This document shows, one piece after another, positions 17,345 to 25,802 of a stretch of DNA of 42,173 bases. The stretch covers positions 1 through 42,173 of the forward strand of contig JAHCLO010000048.1 in NCBI GenBank assembly GCA_026125285.1. The letters run 5' to 3'. Both the position numbers and the translations under genes were made by a program. The notes beneath the pieces are model-generated. The model was not told the DNA's origin. It did not search any database and saw only the letters and a program-made list of their open reading frames with translations. Source of the stretch: Verrucomicrobiia bacterium. Its GTDB lineage: Bacteria > Verrucomicrobiota > Verrucomicrobiia > Limisphaerales > JADLHS01. Every line of letters begins with the position of its first letter. Position 1 is the stretch's first letter.

Positions 17345-18697
17345 TCACGACCTGCAGGCAATGCGGGCCTTGACCCAGGCGCGCGCCTGCTCCGGCGTCC
17401 GCAATTCGTCCTCCAACTGTCGTTCACGAATTTCGGCCAGTAGCGCGCCCATGGCGGGGCCGGGTTTGATCCCCAACGCGATCAAATCTCCGCCCGTCAG
17501 CAACGGCGGACGAATCTCCGGCTGTTGCGCCAGTTCTGCCGCCCGGGCAATGAGGAAATCGTAAACGTTCAGTCGCCCGTGCGAGCCGAGACAGTCCAAG
17601 CGGTGCAACGCCAGTTCCAGGGGAAAAGTATCGCGCAACAACAGCCGGCGCAGGGTGGCTTTGCGCATCTGCAGAGCGTCCTTGAACTGCATGTGATAAC
17701 GCACGGCAGTCACCACGTCCTCGATTTGCCTTCGCGGGAAGCGAAGACGCTCCAGAATTCGCTCCGCCATCGCGGCCCCGATCTTTTCGTGCTCGTAGAA
17801 GTGAATGTTGCCGGTGCGTGGATCGCGCGATGCGGTGACGGGTTTTGCCACGTCGTGCATCAGAACGGCCCACGGCAGCAGGGCGTCTGAGTCCGGCGGC
17901 AGCAGTTTCAGCATCAAACACAGATGAGCGAACACGCTGCCCTCGGGATGAAAGTCTGGCGACTGCTCGCACGCAATTGTCGCGGCGATCTCCGGCAGTA
18001 CGTTTTCGAGCAGGCCACTGTCGCGCAGCAATTCCAGGCCGCGCGCGGCGTGCGGCGGTCGAAACAATTTGAGCAATTCATCCCGGACCCGCTCGGCGCT
18101 GATGGAGTTGATGCTGGCTGCACCGGCTTGCAGGGCGGAAAAAGTCTTCGACTCGATCTGAAAGTCGAGTTGCGCGGCAAAGCGCACGGCGCGCAACAAC
18201 CGCAAATGATCCTCGGCGAAGCGTTCCTCCGGCGCGCCGATGGTGCGAACGATTCGGGCGCGCAAGTCCGCCTCTCCGCTGACCCAGTCGTGCAGCGTTT
18301 CCGTAACGGGATCGTAGAACAAACCATTGACCGTGAAATCGCGGCGCTGGGCGTCGGCCGTGGCATCACCGAAGGCAACTTGTTCCGGATGCCGGCCGTC
18401 GCGGTAATCGGCCTCGGCGCGGAACGTGGCGACTTGAAATTGGCAACCGCCTTCGATCACTACCATCACGCCGAACTTCCGCCCCACGGCGATGGTGTGC
18501 GGAAAGAGTTCTTCAATCTGGTTGGGTAGCGCGCTGGTGGCTACATCGAAATCCTGCGGCTCGCGTCCGAGTTGAAAATCGCGCACACAGCCCCCGACCC
18601 AGAACGCCCGATGGCCGGCGGATTGCAGGCGGCGGACGATCTGCAAAGCCAGTCCACGTAGCGAAGGCTTAGTTGGCGGGCTCAATCGGGTCCCCAA
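17345..18697 (-). CDS. cca: CCA-adding tRNA nucleotidyltransferase / poly(A) polymerase family, with HD domain
   Basis: Class II nucleotidyltransferase of about 450 residues that completes or repairs the CCA end of tRNAs, or adds poly(A). Motifs in order: FWVGGCVRD (about 32-40), DFDVATSA with the two metal-binding aspartates (about 48-55), RRDFTVNGLFYD (about 118-129) and ERFAEDHLRLLRAVRFA (about 157-173, base recognition). An HD domain follows (LMHDVAKPVTASRD, about 280). Family members cannot be separated into CCA-adding and poly(A) types by eye. It overlaps the upstream isomerase gene, implying coupled translation. The start is TTG 18697; TTG 18685, which overlaps the upstream stop and has GGGGA at good spacing, is at least as likely. 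Confidence 0.9.
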   Translation of the reverse strand: MGTRLSPPTKPSLRGLALQIVRRLQSAGHRAFWVGGCVRDFQLGREPQDFDVATSALPNQIEELFPHTIAVGRKFGVMVVIEGGCQFQVATFRAEADYRDGRHPEQVAFGDATADAQRRDFTVNGLFYDPVTETLHDWVSGEADLRARIVRTIGAPEERFAEDHLRLLRAVRFAAQLDFQIESKTFSALQAGAASINSISAERVRDELLKLFRPPHAARGLELLRDSGLLENVLPEIAATIACEQSPDFHPEGSVFAHLCLMLKLLPPDSDALLPWAVLMHDVAKPVTASRDPRTGNIHFYEHEKIGAAMAERILERLRFPRRQIEDVVTAVRYHMQFKDALQMRKATLRRLLLRDTFPLELALHRLDCLGSHGRLNVYDFLIARAAELAQQPEIRPPLLTGGDLIALGIKPGPAMGALLAEIRERQLEDELRTPEQARAWVKARIACRS

Positions 18698-19596
18698 ATC
18701 CGCCGGATGTGCTCCGCGCCGCGCGTCACTTCTTCCACGGTCAGCATCGGGCTGAACTCAAAAACTTTGAGATGGTGAGGTTGCACCAACGACTTCAGCG
18801 CGGCGAAATCCACCGTGCCCGTGCCCGGTTCGCAATGGTCGCGCGCAGGTGGCTGCACGTCGTGGATATGGAAACCGGCAAGGCGGTCGACCATGGATTC
18901 GAGGTGCAGGACATGGTGGATGAAGCCCAGGTTCTCCTTGATCTGCGCATGGCCGGTGTCGTGCCAGTAGGTGATGGCCGGGCTGGCGAATTCGCGAAAG
19001 AAGAAAGTGAAATCGCTTTCGAGCGGGATTTCTTCCAGCGCCTCGCGATTCTCCACGCCCAACTTGATACCACGCGATTCCGCCTCGGGCAGGATTTTGT
19101 GCAGCGTGTCGTACGTGCGCTCCACAAACTTCTCCTTGCGGGCTTCGCGCTTTTCGATGATCTCCTCGCAAAGTTGCTGGTATTTTGGCGAGTCCTTCTC
19201 GCCGCGCGCCACCAACTCCTTGAGTTTGTCGGTGTAATCCTTCATCTCAATGCTCCCCAAGTGTAGGACGACGAGGGGGGCGTTTACACGTTCGGCAAAT
19301 TCCAGCGTCTTGAGCGTGTAGCGGATGGCCAGTTCGCGCTCGCGCGGCTTCTCGGCGGAAAACTGATAGAGATTGGGCGCGGAGCGATTCACCCCCATGG
19401 GCAGCGGACAGAAATTGTGCAGGCTGGAAATCTTCATTTCGCCGGCGGCCACGGCTTCGAGGATGCCGGGCAGCAAACTGATGCGCGTGCCGTGACTCAG
19501 TTCCACGTGCGTGAACCCCAGCTCGCGGATTTCGCGCAACAGGGCGCGGCCATCGTTGTGGCGGTGCGAATTCCAGCAGGTCGAAAGCGAATACAT
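18682..19596 (-). CDS. Sugar-phosphate isomerase/epimerase-like TIM-barrel protein
   Basis: Xylose-isomerase-like TIM-barrel protein of 304 residues (AP endonuclease 2 family). Metal ligands expected for the fold can be seen: H in VVLHLGS, E in LGVENRE (about 178), D and H in YWHDTGHAQI (about 210-218), H in FHIHDVQPP (about 240) and E in FEFSP. An unusual charged, probably helical, insertion (YTDKLKELVARGEKDSPK to EEIIEKREARKEKF, about 120-155) lies between. The substrate is unknown; such proteins act on sugars, inositols or hydroxypyruvate. The start ATG 19596 has no ribosome binding site and lies only 5 bases past the rpsU terminator T-run. It overlaps cca by 16 bases. Confidence 0.85.
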   Translation of the reverse strand: MYSLSTCWNSHRHNDGRALLREIRELGFTHVELSHGTRISLLPGILEAVAAGEMKISSLHNFCPLPMGVNRSAPNLYQFSAEKPRERELAIRYTLKTLEFAERVNAPLVVLHLGSIEMKDYTDKLKELVARGEKDSPKYQQLCEEIIEKREARKEKFVERTYDTLHKILPEAESRGIKLGVENREALEEIPLESDFTFFFREFASPAITYWHDTGHAQIKENLGFIHHVLHLESMVDRLAGFHIHDVQPPARDHCEPGTGTVDFAALKSLVQPHHLKVFEFSPMLTVEEVTRGAEHIRRIWGPD

Positions 19597-19601
19597 GATA
19601 C

Positions 19602-19641
19602 AAAAAAGCCGGGTGCGGCCAGGACAAGCACCGCAACCGGC
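19602..19641 (-). terminator. Rho-independent terminator of rpsU
   Basis: Read on the minus strand, an 11-bp GC-rich stem (GCCGGTTGCGG with CCGCACCCGGC, one mismatch) and a 12-base loop are followed by six T's (19607-19602). It lies 19 bases after the rpsU stop. Confidence 0.85.
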
Positions 19642-19660
19642 GGGGTAAACTCCAGATCGG

Positions 19661-19858
19661 TTACAGATCGGCGTAACGGGCGCTCAACATGGCAGAGAAG
19701 CGCGCGGCTTTTTCCTTGCGGCGGCGGCGTTCGCTGGGCTTCTCGAAATGGCGGTGGCTGCGCACCGTTTTCAGGGTGCCCTCGCGGTCAATCTTCTTTT
19801 TCAACCGGCGCAATGCCCGGTCCACCGACTCGCCTTTTTTCAGTTTAATCTCGGTCAA
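19661..19858 (-). CDS. rpsU: Ribosomal protein bS21
   Basis: Small-subunit protein of 65 residues, highly basic, with the family core VDRALRRLKKKIDREGTL and the RRRRKEKAARF tail. It sits near the anti-Shine-Dalgarno end of 16S rRNA and aids initiation. The start is TTG 19858 (TTG ACC GAG ATT), preceded by GGAAG about 9 bases upstream; no ATG is available. Upstream lies a hairpin (19882-19907) and downstream a strong terminator, so it is transcribed as a short unit or as the end of a murJ transcript. Confidence 0.95.
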   Translation of the reverse strand: MTEIKLKKGESVDRALRRLKKKIDREGTLKTVRSHRHFEKPSERRRRKEKAARFSAMLSARYADL

Positions 19859-19881
19859 TCTGTCTCACTTCCTTTCTGGAG

Positions 19882-19907
19882 GAAACCGGTTGGTTTGGAC
19901 CGGTCCC
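19882..19907 (-). promoter_or_regulatory. Leader hairpin before rpsU
   Basis: On the minus strand GGGACCGGT and ACCGGTTTC can form a 9-bp stem (two G-U pairs) around 8 bases, ending about 23 bases before the TTG start and just before the AAGGAAG. This could be a regulatory leader for bS21 level; the pairing is read directly, the function is inferred. Confidence 0.45.
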
Positions 19908-20007
19908 GGCAAGAATTCAGGGTTGGAGAGTAGTTTCATCCTCAAGCACCTGTCAACGGACAAAAACCACAAAATCGCTTCCATGCGGTACCGCCGCTCC
20001 CGCCCAT

Positions 20008-21582
20008 TCAAATCTGGTGCCGCGCCCCAAACTTTCGCCGCAGCAGGCCGCTAACCTCCTTTGCAGCGGGGACCTTAAGCCACACGGTCACAAGCCAGTA
20101 GATCAACGCGGCGACTGTTGCCGGCACGAACACCGCGCCGAGTTTGAGCGCGAGAGTCTGGTGGCCAAGACTCTGTTCCCAGGCGCGCGTCCCTACCCAC
20201 GCAACCACACCCGCCGCGAGGGTCGCGATGCCCAGCGGCAGCAAGATTGCTCGCAACGACTGCAACTCCAGCTTTTTCATTTTCCGCTTCAGCGCGTAGA
20301 GCAGCAAGGCGGCGTTGACCCCCGAGGTGATGCTATTGGCCGCGCCCAAGCCGCCTTCCTTGAACCGCCATACCAGCGCCAGCGCCAGCCCGATGTTCAG
20401 CGTCAGACAAAAGACGCTGATCCGCATGGGCGTGCGGGTATCGCCTAACGCAAAGAACGCTCGCGCCAGGATGTTCACGGTGGAAAACAACACCAAGCCC
20501 GGCGCCAAACACGTCAAAGCCAGCGCCGCGCGCGGGGTGTCGTACGGCTGAAATTGCCCGCGCTCGAACAGCAGCCGCACCATCGGTTCGGCCAGCACGA
20601 ACAGGAGCACCGAGGCCAGAAGATTCACAAACACCAGATACGACAAGCCTTGCCGCAGGGTCATGCGAAAGTCGTCATATTTCTTCTCTGCCGCCAGGCC
20701 CGACAACGTCGGCAGCAGGTAGGCCGCGAGCGAAATCCCAAACACACCTTGTGGCAGTTCCAACAAGCGCACCGCGTAGCCGAACGATGAAACAATCCCC
20801 TCGCCCACCCAGAACGCCATGCCCTGGGTGAGGAGCACATTGATCTGGAACGCAGCGACGCCAATTGTGCCAGGGATCATCCGGCGCACCACGAGCCGCA
20901 CGGTTTCATCCCGCCACGGCGCGACCCATTGCCAGCGAAAACCTTCCTGGTGCAACAGGGGCAATTGGAAGCCGGCTTGCACCACCCCCGCCAGCAACAC
21001 CCCGATGGCCAGGCCAAAAATCCTCTCCGCCAGGGTCGATCCCATCAGCGGCGTGATGAGGAAAACTGACGCGATCATGACGATGTTCAACATGCCGGCG
21101 CCCAGGGCGGGCACAAAAAAATGGCCGCGCGCATTGAGCATGCCCATGAACACGGCAGCCAGGCAGACCAGCAGCACATAGGGCAGCATCAGCCGCAACA
21201 ACCGCAGCATGAGATGCGTCTCCGCGTGGTACTGCGCGTCCACCCACGGCAGCGCCACGGTGATCCCGAGCACGCCCAGAACCACAATCACACCCGTGGT
21301 CATGAGCAGTCCCCAGATGACGGCATTCGCCGCCCGCCAGGTTTCCGCCGCAGTGGAGGTTTTTTCCTTTTCCTTGAAAGCCGGGATGAAGGCCGCGGTG
21401 AGCGCGCCCTCGCCCAGCAACCGGCGGAACAGGTTCGGCACCATGAACGCGAGCATGAACGCGTCCGTGACCCAACCCACGCCCATGAAACTGGCGTAGG
21501 CCATTTCGCGCACCATGCCCAGCACGCGGCTAGTTAGGGTGGCGGCGGCCATCGCGCCGGAGGACTTGAGCATTTGCGACAT
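20008..21582 (-). CDS. murJ: Lipid II flippase MurJ
   Basis: Membrane protein of 524 residues with about 14 hydrophobic helices, of the MOP/MVF family that moves lipid II across the inner membrane for peptidoglycan synthesis. Signatures: the N-terminal SSGAMAAATLTSRVLGMVREM, TDAFMLAFMVPNLFRRLLGEGALTAAFIPAF (about 40-70), PLPQGVFGISLAAYLLP-like segment (about 275) and FFALGDTRTPMRISV (about 378). Arginines and charged residues of the central cavity are in place. The start is ATG 21582. It is divergent from trxB with about 100 bases for both promoters, and lies 149 bases before rpsU. Confidence 0.96.
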   Translation of the reverse strand: MSQMLKSSGAMAAATLTSRVLGMVREMAYASFMGVGWVTDAFMLAFMVPNLFRRLLGEGALTAAFIPAFKEKEKTSTAAETWRAANAVIWGLLMTTGVIVVLGVLGITVALPWVDAQYHAETHLMLRLLRLMLPYVLLVCLAAVFMGMLNARGHFFVPALGAGMLNIVMIASVFLITPLMGSTLAERIFGLAIGVLLAGVVQAGFQLPLLHQEGFRWQWVAPWRDETVRLVVRRMIPGTIGVAAFQINVLLTQGMAFWVGEGIVSSFGYAVRLLELPQGVFGISLAAYLLPTLSGLAAEKKYDDFRMTLRQGLSYLVFVNLLASVLLFVLAEPMVRLLFERGQFQPYDTPRAALALTCLAPGLVLFSTVNILARAFFALGDTRTPMRISVFCLTLNIGLALALVWRFKEGGLGAANSITSGVNAALLLYALKRKMKKLELQSLRAILLPLGIATLAAGVVAWVGTRAWEQSLGHQTLALKLGAVFVPATVAALIYWLVTVWLKVPAAKEVSGLLRRKFGARHQI

Positions 21583-21683
21583 CGCGCGCGGAGTCTAGGG
21601 ACGGCCACGCGCGGGCCAAAGTCCAAACTTCCGGGCACTCGTCGCTTGCTTTGGCGGGCCGCCAAATCTACCTTGCGCGCCCT

Positions 21684-22613
21684 ATGCAAAATGTTGTCGT
21701 CATTGGTTCCGGCTGCGCGGGTTGGACTGCGGCGCTGTACGCCGCGCGCGCCGGCCTGCAACCTCTGGTGCTCACCGGCACCCAACCGGGCGGACTGCTC
21801 ACCACCACCACGATCGTGGAGAATTTTCCCGGCTTTCCCGAGGGGGTGGACGGTTTTGAACTGATGTCGCGGATGCAGAAACAGGCGGAGCGGTTTGGCG
21901 CCAGGGCCAGTTTCGGCACGGTGGAAACCGCCGATCTGTCCCGGTCGCCCTTCATGCTCACCGTAGATGGGGAACCGGTAGAAACCCGGACGGTCATCAT
22001 TGCCACCGGGGCGAGTCATCGTCACCTGGGCTTGACGAGCGAGCACAAACTGGAGAACAAGGGCGTGACCTACTGCGCGACGTGCGACGGCGCTTTGCCG
22101 GTGTTTCGCAATCAGCCGCTCGTGGTCGTGGGCGGGGGCGATTCGGCCTGCGAGGAGGCCACTTACCTCACCCGTTTCGGTTCAGTGGTGTATCTCATTC
22201 ACCGGCGCGACACCTTGCGCGCCTCGAAGATCATGGCGGAACGGACGTTGGCGAATCCGAAGATCAAGCCGGTGTGGGATTCGGTCGTGACCGAAGTGCT
22301 CGATGTGCAGCAGGACAAGGTTACCGGGGTGCGCGTAAAGAACGTGAAGACGAACGTGGAAAGTGTAATTGACTGCGCGGGCGTTTTCGTGGCGATCGGC
22401 CATGTGCCGAACACGCAGATTTTCAAGGGTCAGATTGATCTGGACGAGAATGGCTACGTGATTCCCAAGCACGGCGCCTCGACTAATGTGCCCGGCGTGT
22501 TTGTGGCGGGAGATTGCGCCGACCACGTCTATCGGCAGGCCATCACGGCTGCCGGGATGGGTTGCGCGGCGGCGATTGAGGCGGAGCGTTATCTGGCGAC
22601 GATGAGCCAGTAA
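21684..22613 (+). CDS. trxB: Thioredoxin reductase
   Basis: FAD/NADPH enzyme of about 309 residues that reduces thioredoxin. FAD loop VIGSGCAGWTAALYAA (about 6-21; the usual GxGPAG has Cys for Pro and Trp for Tyr), redox pair C131/C134 in TYCATCDGA, NADPH loop VVVGGGDSACEEATYL (about 146-161), HRRD, and C-terminal FAD motif VFVAGDCADHVYRQAITAAGMGCAAA. I start at ATG 21684 rather than an upstream frame because the mature fold begins there. The gene is followed by a palindromic repeat it shares with the convergent aminotransferase gene. Confidence 0.95.
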   Translation: MQNVVVIGSGCAGWTAALYAARAGLQPLVLTGTQPGGLLTTTTIVENFPGFPEGVDGFELMSRMQKQAERFGARASFGTVETADLSRSPFMLTVDGEPVETRTVIIATGASHRHLGLTSEHKLENKGVTYCATCDGALPVFRNQPLVVVGGGDSACEEATYLTRFGSVVYLIHRRDTLRASKIMAERTLANPKIKPVWDSVVTEVLDVQQDKVTGVRVKNVKTNVESVIDCAGVFVAIGHVPNTQIFKGQIDLDENGYVIPKHGASTNVPGVFVAGDCADHVYRQAITAAGMGCAAAIEAERYLATMSQ

Positions 22614-22657
22614 GCGCAACGCCGCCATTGCGAATTCCTGCCGCTGAGGAGCGACCT

Positions 22658-22757
22658 CCCCCCGAACCCTTCGCTCGTAGCCGCCGACGTGAGAAGGCGG
22701 ACAACGTTACAGCTCAGGAGAATCCGCCTCCTCACATCGGCGGCTACGGTTCGGGGG
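22658..22757. repeat. Palindromic repeat between trxB and dat, overlapping dat
   Basis: An inverted repeat of 100 bp. Outer arms CCCCCGAACC (22659-22668) and GGTTCGGGGG (22748-22757), inner arms CGTAGCCGCCGACGTGAGAA... (22676-22701) and its near reverse complement (22723-22747). A 7-base insertion (22669-22675) separates the left halves. The inner arm is the same family as the element in hsp70 (14953). The dat stop codon is in the loop. Confidence 0.88.
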
Positions 22758-23630
22758 TTCCAAGTGCGAATCTGGATTCGGCGACGTCTCGCGCGTGAAC
22801 AACTCATGAAACGCCTGCTGCAACCGGCGCGTCACTGGCCCAGGGCGTCCGACACCGATCTGCTGCTCGTTGATGCGGATCACGGGCATGACGTCGCTGG
22901 TGGTGCCCAGCAGCATGGCTTCGTCCACCGATTCCAGTTCCGATTCGCGGAGCGGGACTTCAAGGATGGGAACGTGCAATTCGTCGCACAACTCCAGCAC
23001 GGCGCGGCGGGTGATGCCGCTGAGAATGACGCAGCTTTCGGGATGCGTCAGGAGCGCGCCTTCGCGGACGGCGGCAAAGTTCGTGTGCGATCCTTCCGTG
23101 ATGACGCCATCACGAACAAAGACCGCCTCCTGGGCGCCGGCGGCTTGCGCCTGTTGGTTGGCCAGGACATTCGGCAGGAGCGAAATCACCTTGAGGTCGC
23201 AACGGGACCAGCGTTGGTCCGGAACCGTAATCACCCCCACGCCTGCCTGGCACTTCTCGCGCGGCGGCACGAACGGCGCCGCGAAACCATATACAGTGGT
23301 CGCAACTGGCGGATGCGGATAGGAATGTTTGCGAAGGGCGACCCCGCGCGTCACTTGCAGATAAACGGTGGCTTCGGCGGCGGCCAGTTGATTTTGGTTT
23401 AGCAACGCGGCCGCAACGTGGTCAAGCTGCTCTGTTGGTGTCGGGTATTGGATTTCGATCGCGGAGAGGCTGTGCTGAAGCCGTTGCCAGTGTGCGGCGG
23501 CGCGAAAGAGCCTGCCCTTGCTGGCGCGGACAACTTCATAGGCGCCGTCACCGAAAAGAAATCCGCGATCATCCGGCGAAAGATAAACCTCGTCCTTCGG
23601 CAGGAAGCGACCATTGTGATAGACAATCAT
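22707..23630 (-). CDS. dat: D-amino-acid aminotransferase (class IV, PLP)
   Basis: PLP fold type IV transaminase of about 307 residues that makes D-glutamate from D-alanine, or similar, for cell wall precursors. Motifs: IVYHNGRFLP, DRGFLFGDGAYEVVR (about 20-34), TRGVALR, then the PLP lysine in CDLKVISLLPNVLA (about 145), EAVFVRDGVITEGSHTNF (about 165-182) and LLGTTSDVMPV. Branched-chain and D-amino-acid members look alike; the DRGFLFGDGAYEV and LKVISLLPNVLA patterns favour D-alanine aminotransferase. The last 16 or so residues (NRSRRCEEADSPEL) are translated from a palindromic repeat and lie outside the fold. Start chosen at ATG 23630 where homology begins; no ribosome binding site is visible. 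Confidence 0.9.
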   Translation of the reverse strand: MIVYHNGRFLPKDEVYLSPDDRGFLFGDGAYEVVRASKGRLFRAAAHWQRLQHSLSAIEIQYPTPTEQLDHVAAALLNQNQLAAAEATVYLQVTRGVALRKHSYPHPPVATTVYGFAAPFVPPREKCQAGVGVITVPDQRWSRCDLKVISLLPNVLANQQAQAAGAQEAVFVRDGVITEGSHTNFAAVREGALLTHPESCVILSGITRRAVLELCDELHVPILEVPLRESELESVDEAMLLGTTSDVMPVIRINEQQIGVGRPGPVTRRLQQAFHELFTRETSPNPDSHLEPPNRSRRCEEADSPEL

Positions 23631-23700
23631 CGGCGGGATTAAACAGACATTGGTGAGCTGCGGCAACCAGACTCAAATCGAAGAAAAGCACTTCTGCCGG

Positions 23701-23734
23701 AAAGAAAAAGCCCGGCCTCGCGCGCGACCGGGCT
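23701..23734 (-). terminator. Rho-independent terminator after the thioredoxin-like gene
   Basis: On the minus strand AGCCCGG and CCGGGCT form a 7-bp stem around 12 GC-rich bases, then TTTTCTTTCC. It lies about 40 bases after the thioredoxin-like stop, so dat needs its own promoter between 23631 and 23700. Confidence 0.8.
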
Positions 23735-23773
23735 GATTTCAGTTGAAGTGCTGGACGAACGAGACGAACGGCG

Positions 23774-24586
23774 TCAACTTTTGCCGAGGGCCTTGGCCAC
23801 GGCGGTTTCCAGCGCGTCGCCCCGCAAGTTCTTGCCAATGATCGTTCCCTCACCGTCAAGGAGGTAGGTGGCCGGAATGCTGTTCACGCCGTATTGGGTG
23901 GAGAGTTTGTTCTTCCAGCCTTGGCCGTCGAAGAATTGCTGCCACGGCATTTTGTTTTCCTTGATGAAAGCTTCCAGCTTGCCTTTGTCCTGATCGAGGC
24001 TGATGCCGATGATTTCAAATCCGCTGTCGTGGTGCTTCTCGTAGGCCTTCAGCACATGGGGCAATTCTTTCACGCACGGGCCGCACCAGACCGCCCAGAA
24101 ATCAATCAGGATCACTTTGCCCTTGTAGTTGGCGAGTGAAAGCGGCTTGCCGTCGAGGTCCTTTTCGTTGAACTCGGGAAACTTCGTGCCCACAGCCAGC
24201 GAGTCTTGAATCCGCTTGGCTTCCTCCTGCTTTTTGAGGTTGGCAACCTGCCGACTGTCGGGAAACTCCGATTTAAGCTGGGCCATCAACTCGTCCGCCA
24301 TGGTTTCGTTCCGCAGGACTTGCCCGTAAAGGGAAGCTTTCATGTAAAGGATTTGCGCCACGTCGTCGGATTTGTCGCTTTTGTACTTGGCGAGCAGGGC
24401 ATCAAATTCCTTCAGTTCGGCGGTAAGGTCGGCTTCGGAGCGTTTGCCGTCCTTCAACTTGGCCTGAACTTTGGTGATCAATTCCTTGAGTTCTGTGGCG
24501 GGCGTGTCTTGTTCGGCGGCCAAGCCCGGCTGGCTGGTCAAGAGTAAGGAACCCACAGTGAGGGCAACGAGCAACTGGGTCTTCAT
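23774..24586 (-). CDS. Exported TlpA/ResA-like thioredoxin-fold protein
   Basis: Protein of 270 residues with a signal peptide (MKTQLLVALTVGSLLLTSQPG, cut near LAA). A helical region (about 25-130, rich in Lys/Glu) precedes a thioredoxin/AhpC-TSA domain (about 131-268) with GKVILIDFWAVWCGPCVKELP, redox cysteines C168 and C171, and the cis-proline in NSIPATYLLD. Such proteins reduce disulphides outside the membrane, for cytochrome c maturation or oxidative defence; nothing nearby fixes the partner. The start ATG 24586 puts the signal peptide first. It is transcribed alone, with its own terminator. Confidence 0.92.
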   Translation of the reverse strand: MKTQLLVALTVGSLLLTSQPGLAAEQDTPATELKELITKVQAKLKDGKRSEADLTAELKEFDALLAKYKSDKSDDVAQILYMKASLYGQVLRNETMADELMAQLKSEFPDSRQVANLKKQEEAKRIQDSLAVGTKFPEFNEKDLDGKPLSLANYKGKVILIDFWAVWCGPCVKELPHVLKAYEKHHDSGFEIIGISLDQDKGKLEAFIKENKMPWQQFFDGQGWKNKLSTQYGVNSIPATYLLDGEGTIIGKNLRGDALETAVAKALGKS

Positions 24587-24716
24587 AATTTGGTGGATTT
24601 GGTTCAGACCGCGCCAGCAAAGCACCGGGCGGGCTGCGGGGCAAGCGGATTCTCAGCGGATTCTCACGGATATTTCGGAGTTTCTCTCTTCGCGCTGGAT
24701 GGCGTTCATTGATTGC

Positions 24717-25790
24717 TTATCTCAATGTTTCTATCTGCATCCGGGGCAACTCGCTCACACCCAGTTCCAGCAGGGCGGCGTTGCGGTACAGTTCCAGGTT
24801 CGGGCGGACATTTGGCGCGCGGGCCAGGCGGCGTTGGCGGTCCAGTTCCTTGATTGAAAGCATGTCCAGGGCGACGGGGTCAAAACTGAAGCGCAGTTGA
24901 TTCAGCGTGGTGGAGTAATGCAGCAATCCGCGCTGGCCACCCTCGTATTGGCAGATCAAAGCGTCCACGATATTGAGCACCACTCGGTCGTAGAGGGCGG
25001 GCAGGGCGTAGATCTCCGGCACGGCCACGGCCAGCCGGCGGGGATCGCCCTCGAAGCGAAGGGTGTTGTCCACACTGCCAAGGCTCAGGCTCACCAAGCT
25101 GCCGCAAACGGCGGCTTCGTTGTGGTTCAAAAGGGGATTCAAGTTGATGATCTTGGTGAGCTCTCCGGTCACGAGGCGGGAGACGAACGATTTCCGCCCC
25201 ACGCCTTCGCCTCTTCGCTCAAACTCAAAATCGCCAAAGACCAGATTGCCCAGCAGCGGGGTGTCGTAGTAATTCGTACTGTCGTAACCGGCCGCCGCGC
25301 TCGCGGCCACCCGGATGCCCAGTTCCCCGATGAGTTCATGGAAGCCGGCCCGACGCAAATCGCTTTCTGATTTGTCCCACACAATGATGTTGGACGCAGG
25401 CAGACCCACGGCAATCAGACTTGCCGCGAGGGCTGCGGCCACTGCGGGCCGGGTACCGCTGTTCGGACCGGGTTTGGAATAGACTTTGATGCCAACCACA
25501 TCCTGCGTTGAAATCAGGCTCAACCACGCCTCCTGGATGGTGGCTTTGCCGGTGAGATTCGTCAGGCCACGCTGGAGCATGGGCGCGATCCGATCCGGGC
25601 GCGGGCGGAAGATTTCCGTGGCCGCAGCATCCTCGACAATGACCACCCGCGCCGGCGCGTCGCTGCGCGAAGTGCTGAACGGCGTCGCCCTTGCGCCAAA
25701 CGGCAGCCCAAGACCGCAGCCAAGACACAAGGCTGCCACGGCGAGCCAGCGTCGCAAATTCGGTCCGGTGCGGAGTGCGTTTCTTGACAC
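24717..25790 (-). CDS. DUF362-like exported protein
   Basis: Protein of 357 residues with an N-terminal arginine-containing signal sequence (LRRWLAVAALCLGCGLGLPFGARA). The core resembles DUF362: VVGIKVYSKPGPNSGTRPAVAAALAASL (about 98-125), NIIVWDKSESDLRRAGF, and late VLNIVDALICQYEGG followed by FSFDPVALDMLSIKEL. DUF362 proteins are often linked with iron-sulfur clusters, but no cysteine motif is present here. The start is GTG 25790, only 12 bases from the divergent TPR gene. Function unknown. Confidence 0.7.
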   Translation of the reverse strand: MSRNALRTGPNLRRWLAVAALCLGCGLGLPFGARATPFSTSRSDAPARVVIVEDAAATEIFRPRPDRIAPMLQRGLTNLTGKATIQEAWLSLISTQDVVGIKVYSKPGPNSGTRPAVAAALAASLIAVGLPASNIIVWDKSESDLRRAGFHELIGELGIRVAASAAAGYDSTNYYDTPLLGNLVFGDFEFERRGEGVGRKSFVSRLVTGELTKIINLNPLLNHNEAAVCGSLVSLSLGSVDNTLRFEGDPRRLAVAVPEIYALPALYDRVVLNIVDALICQYEGGQRGLLHYSTTLNQLRFSFDPVALDMLSIKELDRQRRLARAPNVRPNLELYRNAALLELGVSELPRMQIETLR

Positions 25791-25802
25791 GTCAGGGGGT
25801 GA

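Noticed and set aside
22658..22757. Rho-independent terminator shared by trxB and dat
   Set aside because: Stem is long and palindromic but lacks a T-run on either strand, and its arm recurs inside hsp70; a dispersed repeat explains it better.
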